A stretch of DNA of 64,000 bases, from assembly GCF_018080005.1 (NCBI RefSeq), contig NZ_CP073015.1, positions 434,001 to 498,000 on the forward strand, written 5' to 3'. Every line of letters starts with the position of its first letter. The stretch's first letter is position 1. Below, piece after piece: positions 57,272-64,000 of this stretch. This stretch comes from Flavobacterium sp. CS20 (GTDB lineage: Bacteria; Bacteroidota; Bacteroidia; Flavobacteriales; Flavobacteriaceae). Both the position numbers and the translations under genes were made by a program. The notes under the pieces are model-generated. The model searched no databases and was not told where the DNA came from. It saw only the letters and a program-made list of their open reading frames with translations.

Positions 57272-59054
57272 ATGGAAAAGCGCCAAAACCCAATCCGATT
57301 TTCCAAAAACAAAACTCAATAAATCGAACTTAAAGCGCTCATTAAGGCTTTTTAAGTATATTGGATCTCATCGGTGGAAGCTTCTTATAGGCATGATATT
57401 TTTAGGATTGACTGGAGTAACAGCTCTGTTGTTTCCTAAGCTTATGGGCGATTTGATTAAAACCGCTGAATTTAGTGAAGAAGATATAAACACCATGGGA
57501 ATGTGGCTACTTATTTTATTTACAGCTCAAGCCATATTTTCATTTTTTAGAGTAGTCTTGTTTGTAAACGTCACCGAAAATATGCTTTCTGCCGTTCGTC
57601 AAGACGCATACAACACGCTTATAAAAATGCCAATGTCTTTCTTTTCAGGACGACGTGTCAGCGAGCTCAATAGCCGTATTGCGGCAGACATCGGACAGAT
57701 TCAAGATACCTTTACAACGGGAATTGCAGAGTTTTTGCGTCAAATGATTATTGTTGTAGGTGGTATTATTGCACTTTTTTTAACTTCTGTGAAACTATCT
57801 TTATTGATGTTGGTTACCATTCCAGTGTTTGTAGTAGTTGCCGTCATTTTTGGTCGATACATCAAAAAGCTTTCTAAACAAGCTCAAGACAAAGTTGCAG
57901 ATGCCAATAGCATAGTAGGCGAAACATTGCAAGCCATAGCAGACGTAAAAGCCTTTACCAATGAGTTTTTTGAAATTAAAAAATATAAAAATGCAGTGCT
58001 TGATATTAAATCTATCTCCATTAAAGGAGGTTTGGCTCGTGGTGCATTTTCTTCTTTTATCATTTTTTGTATTTTTGGAGCTATTGTGCTTTTGGTGTGG
58101 TATGCGGTCAAACTTCAGCACGCTGGTGAGCTTGATCAATCACAGCTTATTACCTTTATTTTATACACCATTTTTGTTGGAGCTTCTATTGGTGGACTAC
58201 CTATTCAATATGCTCAAATTCAAAAAGCAGTCGGAGCAACCGAAAGAGTATTTGACATTATTGACGAAACTCCAGAAGACTTAAAGGATTTAAAATTAAA
58301 AAATAAAATCAAAGGCAATTTAAAATTTGAAAAAGTGAATTTTGCCTATCCTTCACGACCCGATGATCAGGTTTTACATCACCTTAGCTTTGATATATTA
58401 AAAGGGCAATCCACGGCTTTTGTTGGTACAAGTGGTGCGGGAAAATCTACTATTGCTAAACTAATTATGAGGTTTTATGAACCACAATCTGGAAAAATTT
58501 TGTTTGATGATAAGGAAGCTACATCTTATAATTTAAATGAACTCAGACAACAAATTGCTATGGTTCCTCAAGATGTCCTCCTCTTTGGAGGAAGTATCAA
58601 AGATAATATTGCTTATGGAAAACCCAATGCTAGTTTTGAAGCTATAAAAAAAGTCGCAATTCAAGCCAATGCTCACGATTTTATCATGTCGTTTCCTGAT
58701 CAATACGAGACTCAAGTTGGTGAACGTGGTGTGCAACTATCTGGCGGGCAAAAACAACGTATAGCTATAGCTAGAGCAGTACTCAAAAACCCAGTGATTT
58801 TAATTTTAGATGAAGCCACAAGTTCATTAGATTCTGAATCTGAATTATTGGTTCAAGATGCACTTGATAAACTGATGAGAAATAGAACTTCTGTTATTAT
58901 TGCTCACCGGCTGTCAACCATTAAAAAAGCCGATCAAATTTTAGTGCTTCAAGACGGAAAAATAACTTCAAAAGGCAATCACAAATCACTACTTGATGAT
59001 AAATCTGGCTTGTATCATAAGCTTTTAACCATTCAGATGGAAGCTCATAATTAA
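57272..59054 (+). CDS. ABC exporter, fused permease and ATPase (frameshift near the start)
   Basis: This is a half-size exporter of the MsbA/BmrA type. The open frame from 57393 lacks its N-terminus, but the same frame is readable back to 57276 (AKTQSDFPKTKLNKSNLKRS, then LRLFKYIGSHRWKLL). It joins the ATG at 57272 if one A is removed from the run 57276-57279. Six helices are followed by an ATPase domain with Walker A GTSGAGKST, signature LSGGQ and Walker B ILILDEATSSLDSES. Corrected length is about 593 residues. The substrate is unknown; lipids or drugs are usual. Confidence 0.9.
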
Positions 59055-59102
59055 CTTATTTCATTTAGGTCAACTAATATAAGCTAAGAGATGCAATTTC
59101 TT

Positions 59103-59110
59103 TAACTTTG
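59103..59110 (+). promoter_or_regulatory. TAnnTTTG promoter element for queE
   Basis: TAACTTTG ends 6 bases before the ATG at 59117, so the mRNA would be nearly leaderless. It overlaps the alternative start at 59108, which is thereby excluded. Confidence 0.5.
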
Positions 59111-59116
59111 CAAGGC

Positions 59117-59749
59117 ATGAAAACAAAAGAAATCAAAAAATTAGTAGATAAGGGTGAATATTTGCCTCTTATGGAAGCCTTTTACACTATTCAAGGAGAA
59201 GGTCATCATACAGGAACTGTCGCTTATTTTATACGTATTGGCGGATGTGATGTTGGTTGCCATTGGTGCGATGTTAAAGAAAGCTGGAACCCAGAAATTC
59301 ATCCTCCAACAGACATAAAAACAATTATTAATGAGGCTAAAAAATACTCGGATACTATTGTGGTTACTGGTGGCGAACCGCTGACTTGGGATATGTCAAA
59401 ACTCACCCAAGGTCTAAAAGACAAAGGCATGAAGATTCACATCGAAACTTCAGGAGCCTACAAAATGACAGGTGTTTGGGATTGGATTTGTCTGTCACCT
59501 AAAAAAATAAAATTACCTCAACCTGAAATTTATAAACATGCAGACGAATTGAAAGTTATAATCTTCAATAAACACGATTTTAAATTTGCAGAAGATCAAG
59601 CCCAAAAACTAGAAACTCAAGCTTTGCTTTATCTTCAACCAGAATGGAGTGTTCGAGAAAAAATGATGCCAACTATCGTAGAGTATGTTATGAAGCATCC
59701 CAAATGGAAAATCTCACTTCAAACCCATAAATACTTAAGAATCCCTTGA
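59117..59749 (+). CDS. queE: 7-carboxy-7-deazaguanine synthase
   Basis: A 210-residue radical SAM enzyme that makes the 7-deazaguanine core of queuosine. The cluster motif CX3CX2C is in GGCDVGCHWCDVKESW. The substrate motif EAFYTIQGEG and the SAM-binding VVTGGEPL are also present. Its product pathway matches the queuosine precursor transporter at 55229. Other que genes are not in the window. Confidence 0.93.
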   Translation: MKTKEIKKLVDKGEYLPLMEAFYTIQGEGHHTGTVAYFIRIGGCDVGCHWCDVKESWNPEIHPPTDIKTIINEAKKYSDTIVVTGGEPLTWDMSKLTQGLKDKGMKIHIETSGAYKMTGVWDWICLSPKKIKLPQPEIYKHADELKVIIFNKHDFKFAEDQAQKLETQALLYLQPEWSVREKMMPTIVEYVMKHPKWKISLQTHKYLRIP

Positions 59750-59907
59750 TTAAACTCAGTGTTTTTGAAGGTTGATTGCTATGTTATTTGAGATTTAAAC
59801 AACAATCATTCTTCAGCATAAAAATCATGTGCCAATAACCCTAAAAATAGCTAATGCAGATAAACTTATCAGTATTCTGACTTTAAATTAGTTTTTCATT
59901 GAGTAAC

Positions 59908-59935
59908 TTGGGTTTAACTTTTTTTTCTATTTTTG
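59908..59935 (+). promoter_or_regulatory. Full promoter for the lpxD operon (TTG-N17-TATTTTTG)
   Basis: TTG at 59908-59910 and TATTTTTG at 59928-59935 are separated by 17 bases, fitting the Bacteroidetes -33/-7 consensus. The lpxD ATG lies 6 bases after the -7 element, so the mRNA is nearly leaderless. Confidence 0.65.
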
Positions 59936-59940
59936 TCAAA

Positions 59941-60980
59941 ATGAAATTCAAAGCAAGTCAAATAGCAGAACTACTCGGCGGAAGTATTGAGGGAAACCAA
60001 GATATCGAAGTTGATAAACTCTCTAAAATAGAAGAAGGCGAAGAAGGCTCACTAACCTTTTTACCAATCCTAAATATACATCCTATATATACACAACCAA
60101 AGCCAGTATTTGTATTGTCGATAAAGATTTTGAACAAGCTCAAGATATTAATATGACATTGATTAGAGTTGATAATCCTTATGAGTCGTTTTCAAAACTT
60201 TTAGAATACTACAATCAGGTTAAGCTTGATAAATCTGGAATAGAAGAACCCAATCATATTTCAAAATCAGCTAGTATTGGTAAAAAACCTTATATAGGTG
60301 CATTCACATACATAGGTAAAAATGTAAAAATAGGAGATAATGTTAAAATTTATCCCCATACTTATATTGGTGATAATGTTGTGATTGGTAACCATGTAAA
60401 TATTTTTTCAGGTTGTAAAATTTACTCTGAAACAGTAATCGGCAACAATTGTGTTTTGCACAGTAATGTAGTTTTAGGTGCTGATGGTTTTGGGTTTTCT
60501 CCAGATCAAATAGGGGTTTATAAAAAAATACCTCAAATAGGTAATGTAGTGATTGAAGACCATGTTGATATAGGAGCAGGTACAACCATAGATCGGGCAA
60601 CTTTGGGCTCAACAATTATCAGAGAAGGTGTAAAATTAGACAATCATATACAAATAGCTCACAACGTAGAAATAGGCAAACATTCAGCCATTGCCGCCCA
60701 AACAGGAATTGCAGGATCAACCAAAATCGGCGAAAACTGTCTTATCGGTGGTCAAGTTGGTATTGTAGGTCATATCACTATAGGAAATCGGGTAAAAGTT
60801 CAGGCTCAAACAGGTATCGGCAGAAATGTTAAAGATGACGAAGTTATTCAAGGGTCACCAGCTCTGGCTTATGGCGATTTTAATAAATCATATGTCCATT
60901 TTAAAAACTTACCAAAACTTGTTAAAAAAATAGAAACCCTTGAACAAAAACTTCAAGATTATGAAAAAACATCCAACTAA
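59941..60980 (+). CDS. lpxD: UDP-3-O-acylglucosamine N-acyltransferase (apparent frameshift)
   Basis: This is the third enzyme of lipid A synthesis. The N-terminal uridine-binding domain starts [20 protein letters not shown]. The register breaks near 60063, after [10 protein letters not shown]; the next frame continues [20 protein letters not shown] and [20 protein letters not shown]. The rest is a left-handed beta-helix ([20 protein letters not shown]) with the catalytic His in [17 protein letters not shown] [12 protein letters not shown]. Corrected length is about 346 residues. It overlaps lpxC by 20 bases. An error in the sequence is likely because the gene is normally essential. Confidence 0.93.
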
Positions 60981-62357
60981 ACAGACTACTATCCAAAGAG
61001 AAGTGAGTCTAGAAGGTGTAGGTTTACACACTGGAAAAAACGTAAAATTAACCTTTAAGCCTGCCAAAGCAAATCACGGATATGCTTTTCAGCGTATTGA
61101 TTTAGAAGGACATCCTATTATTCCTGCAGACGTCAACTTAGTTACAAATACCGAAAGAGGCACCACACTTGAGAAAAATGGAGTTACCATACAAACTACT
61201 GAGCATGTTTTGGCCGCTTGTGTAGGTTTAGATATTGATAATGTGCTGATTGAACTCAATGCTTCTGAACCACCGATTATGGATGGATCTTCAAAATTTT
61301 TTGTTGAAGCCCTTGAAAAAGCTGGAAAAGTTGAACTCGATGTAGAGCGTGAAGAATTTGTTGTCAAAGATGTTATTTCTTTTGCTAATGATGATGGCTC
61401 TGAATTGATTTTAATGCCTGCAGATAATTATCAAGTGACTACAATGGTAGATTTTGGCACAAAAGTCCTTGGCACTCAAAATGCTTCGATAAAATCGGTT
61501 AATGAATTTAAAAATCAAATTGCTGACGCCAGAACTTTTAGTTTTCTTCATGAAATAGAAATGCTTCTTGACCATGGTCTAATCAAAGGAGGCGACTTAA
61601 ATAATGCTATTGTTTATGTAGATAAAGCATTAAATCCAGAAACTACAGAAAAGTTAAAAGAAGCTTTTGGTAAAGATGAAATTCACATCAAATCTAATGG
61701 TATTTTAGATAATTTAACCCTGCATTATCCTAACGAAGCCGCAAGACACAAACTACTTGATGTTCTTGGAGATTTGGCTTTGATAGTACTCGCATAAGAG
61801 GCAAAGTGATTGCCAACAAGCCTGGCCATACTGTCAACACACAATTTGCCAAAAAATTATCAAAAATCATCAAAACCGAAAAGCGTAACAAAGTTCCAAA
61901 AATCAATCTCAACACTAAACCGCTTTTTGATGTTTCTGAAATCATGAATCGTTTACCACATCGACCACCGTTTTTGTTGGTTGATAAAATATACGAACTT
62001 TCTGACAAACACGTCATTGGGGTTAAAAATGTAACTATGAATGAACCTTTCTTTATAGGTCATTTCCCAGGAAAACCAGTTATGCCTGGTGTTTTGCAAG
62101 TTGAAGCAATGGCTCAAACTGGTGGAATATTAGCTTTAAGCACCGTTGAAGATCCAGAAAATTATTTGACTTTTTTTATGAAAATGGACAATGTCAAATT
62201 CAAACAAAAAGTTGAACCTGGCGATACACTTATTTTTAAATTAGAACTCATATCTCCTATAAGGCGTGGTATTTGTCATATGCAAGGCTATGCTTATGTC
62301 AATGGCAAATTGGCTTCTGAAGCTGAGCTTATGGCACAAATCGTTAGACAAAATTAA
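60961..62357 (+). CDS. lpxC/fabZ: Bifunctional UDP-3-O-acyl-GlcNAc deacetylase / beta-hydroxyacyl-ACP dehydratase (apparent frameshift)
   Basis: In Bacteroidetes LpxC (lipid A) and FabZ (fatty acid synthesis) are one polypeptide. LpxC motifs are [31 protein letters not shown] and [12 protein letters not shown]. FabZ motifs are [13 protein letters not shown] and [20 protein letters not shown]. The register breaks at about 61786 in the linker; one added G (ATAGGTACT) gives [20 protein letters not shown] and a total of about 465 residues. The ATG at 60961 ([10 protein letters not shown]) is preferred to TTG 60940. Since both activities are essential, a sequence error is most likely. Confidence 0.94.
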
Positions 62358-62363
62358 TAATTT

Positions 62364-63146
62364 ATGAATCAACATTTAGCTTATGTTCATCCAGGTGCCA
62401 AAATAGCAAAAAATGTAGTTATTGAACCCTTTACTACCATTCACAATAATGTCGTTATTGGCGAAGGAACTTGGATTGGCTCTAACGTAACTATCATGGA
62501 AGGAGCAAGAATTGGTAAGAATGTGAGCATTTTTCCTGGAGCTGTTATTTCGGCTATTCCACAAGATAAAAAATTTAATGAAGAAGAAACTATCACAGAA
62601 ATTGGTGATGGTACAACTATTCGTGAATGTGTAACTATCAATCGTGGTACTTCTGATCGCAACAAAACCAAAGTAGGTAAAAATTGCTGGATTATACTAT
62701 ATTGCCACATTGCACACGATTGTATTGTTGGCGACAATTGTGTGTTTTCTAACAACAGCACCTTAGCTGGTCATATTACCGTTGGCGATTATGTTGTTCT
62801 TGCTGGCATGGTCGCTGTTCAGCAATTTTGTAGCATTGGTCAACACGCATTTATCACTGGTGGTTCTTTGGTAAGAAAAGATGTTCCGCCCTATGTCAAA
62901 GCCGCTAGAGAGCCTTTATCTTATGTTGGTATCAATTCAGTGGGTTTAAGACGACGTGGATTTGACACCGAAAAAATTAGAGAAATACAAAATATATATC
63001 GAATTTTATACCAGCGTAATTATAATAACACTCAAGCCTTTTCAATCATTGAAGCTGAAATGGAAGCCACGCCTGAGCGAGATGAAATTCTTCAATTTAT
63101 CAAAGATTCTCAACGTGGAATTATGAAAGGTTATTTTTCAAATTGA
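62364..63146 (+). CDS. lpxA: UDP-N-acetylglucosamine acyltransferase
   Basis: A 260-residue left-handed beta-helix enzyme for the first step of lipid A synthesis. Hexapeptide repeats start at IAKNVVIEPFTTIHNNVVIG. The catalytic His lies in YCHIAHDCIVGDNC, and the C-terminal helical domain is YVGINSVGLRRRGFDTEKIR. It follows lpxC-fabZ by 6 bases in one operon. Confidence 0.96.
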   Translation: MNQHLAYVHPGAKIAKNVVIEPFTTIHNNVVIGEGTWIGSNVTIMEGARIGKNVSIFPGAVISAIPQDKKFNEEETITEIGDGTTIRECVTINRGTSDRNKTKVGKNCWIILYCHIAHDCIVGDNCVFSNNSTLAGHITVGDYVVLAGMVAVQQFCSIGQHAFITGGSLVRKDVPPYVKAAREPLSYVGINSVGLRRRGFDTEKIREIQNIYRILYQRNYNNTQAFSIIEAEMEATPERDEILQFIKDSQRGIMKGYFSN

Positions 63147-63188
63147 TTGTTTTTTTAGATTTATTTTAAATCCTAAAATTTATATGTA

Positions 63189-63215
63189 TTGAGTAAATAA
63201 TAATAAGTAAATTTG
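63189..63215 (+). promoter_or_regulatory. Full promoter for efp (TTG-N16-TAAATTTG)
   Basis: TTG at 63189-63191 and TAAATTTG at 63208-63215 have a 16-base spacer, close to the consensus. It predicts an efp leader of about 175 bases that includes the heptamer array at 63316-63385. Confidence 0.5.
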
Positions 63216-63315
63216 TTTAGAAAATGTTTCCGAAAGGAGAAACTTACTCTTTATCTGATTAAAAAATAAGTTCATATAGAAGTGTTTGTGAAAATTTTTC
63301 TGAAACTTAAGATTG

Positions 63316-63385
63316 AAAACTGAATACTGAGAACTGAACACTGAAAACTGAATACTTAAAACTGAACACTGAAAACTGAATACTG
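63316..63385. repeat. Heptamer tandem array, 10 units (AAAACTG/AATACTG)
   Basis: Ten contiguous 7-base units: AAAACTG, AATACTG, AGAACTG, AACACTG and close variants, alternating roughly AAAACTG with AATACTG or AACACTG. It ends 11 bases before the efp ATG, so it lies in the predicted 5' leader. Same family as the arrays at 46326 and 53859. Confidence 0.94.
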
Positions 63386-63396
63386 AAAACAAAACT

Positions 63397-63963
63397 ATGG
63401 CAACAACAAGTGATATTAGAAATGGATTATGCATCAGATATAATCATGATATTTTTAAAATTGTAGAATTTCTTCACGTTAAGCCTGGAAAAGGTCCAGC
63501 TTTCGTAAGAACTAAACTCAAAAGTGTAACCACAGGAAAAGTAATTGACAACACCTTTTCTGCAGGTCACAAAATCGATGAAGTTCGAGTAGAAACCCAT
63601 AAATTTCAATTTTTATACAACGATGGTGAGTTTTACCACTTTATGAATCAAGAAGACTACACTCAGATTAGATTAACAGAAGTCGCTCTTGATATGCCAG
63701 GTTTGCTCAAAGAAGGTGATGTGGTAACAGTTCTCATCAACACAGAAGATAATGAGCCGTTGTCTGTTGAAATGCCACCACACGTCATTATGGAAGTAAC
63801 TCAAACTGAACCTGGTGTTAAGGGCAATACTGCAACAAACGCAACCAAACCTGCAACTGTAGAAACCGGTCACGAAGTCAATGTTCCTCTATTCATTAAT
63901 GAAGGTGATAAGATTAAAATTGAAACCGAAAAAGGAACCTATAAGGAACGTATAAAAGAATAG
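63397..63963 (+). CDS. efp: Translation elongation factor P
   Basis: A 188-residue tRNA-shaped protein that rescues ribosomes stalled at polyproline. Domain I has the loop HVKPGKGPAFVRTK with Lys32 at the tip, the residue that is modified in many bacteria; the modifying enzyme is not in this window. Domains II and III follow (TVLINTEDNEPLSVEMPPHV and TNATKPATVETGHEVNVPLF). The start is preceded by a heptamer array and not by a ribosome binding site. Confidence 0.96.
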   Translation: MATTSDIRNGLCIRYNHDIFKIVEFLHVKPGKGPAFVRTKLKSVTTGKVIDNTFSAGHKIDEVRVETHKFQFLYNDGEFYHFMNQEDYTQIRLTEVALDMPGLLKEGDVVTVLINTEDNEPLSVEMPPHVIMEVTQTEPGVKGNTATNATKPATVETGHEVNVPLFINEGDKIKIETEKGTYKERIKE

Positions 63964-64000
63964 ATCTTGCAGTTTCCCAAAACATATACTCTAAAACAAA

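Noticed and set aside
57393..59054. ABC exporter starting at 57393
   Set aside because: The same frame extends back to 57276 with a typical N-terminus, so the internal ATG is not the true start.
63180..63434. Minus-strand ORF rich in Phe, Ser, Val and Gln over the efp leader
   Set aside because: It is a shadow of the heptamer array and overlaps the efp start; its repeated pattern is caused by the 7-base units.

Overview
The window is one AT-rich stretch of a Bacteroidetes chromosome, most likely family Flavobacteriaceae. Supporting signs are fused ccoNO, lpxC-fabZ and folK-deoxynucleoside kinase genes, a type IX secretion sorting tail on a nuclease, promoters of the TAnnTTTG type instead of -35/-10 boxes, almost no Shine-Dalgarno sequences, and a crtI-crtB-crtZ-crtY pigment cluster under a MerR/B12-domain regulator. 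The genus cannot be fixed from the sequence alone.

Layout. 1-5178 (minus): RND efflux system (permease cut by the window edge, adaptor, TolC). 5330-11407 (plus): cbb3 cytochrome oxidase operon ccoS-ccoNO-ccoQ-ccoP-ccoG-ccoH plus a TauE-like membrane protein. 11408-15003: pterin dehydratase, aldehyde dehydrogenase, and an Lrp regulator divergent from a methionine gamma-lyase-like enzyme. 15159-15721: toxin-antitoxin locus with a broken toxin. 15879-18158: M28 peptidase and two envelope proteins. 18183-18776: seven-copy 89-bp tandem array. 18839-19481: mntA with a broken hepT. 19511-25016: deoxynucleoside kinase, ECF sigma factor with a membrane partner, NDH-2, panB. 25175-29495: nnr and a cyclophilin gene split by an IS1634-family element flanked by a 430-bp target duplication. 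29483-35258: Nudix hydrolase and the carotenoid cluster. 35362-43409: central metabolism (map, gpmI, ppc, fbaA, accD). 43490-49996: glyoxalase-like, AI-2E, YkvA, folD, ffh and a secreted nuclease. 50047-55232: rlmD, def, ruvX and dapD. 55229-59749: queuosine transporter, folK-dnk, ABC exporter, queE. 59941-63963: lpxD, lpxC-fabZ, lpxA, efp.

The gene content is mostly core metabolism. The accessory interest lies in three heptamer repeat arrays with an ACTG core, the 89-bp array, the IS with its very long target duplication, two toxin genes with nonsense codons beside intact antitoxins, a decayed carotenoid-pathway gene between crtZ and crtY, and a probable Crp/Fnr-type activator site at about -41 of the cbb3 promoter.

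Quality warning: eleven single-base indels or stop codons interrupt conserved genes, several of them normally essential (ffh, lpxC-fabZ, lpxD). A twelfth interrupts the transposase. Most are best explained as sequencing or assembly errors, and these genes are annotated here as whole units with the break noted. No tRNA, rRNA or CRISPR array was recognised, and no classical secondary-metabolite, phage or defence island was seen.
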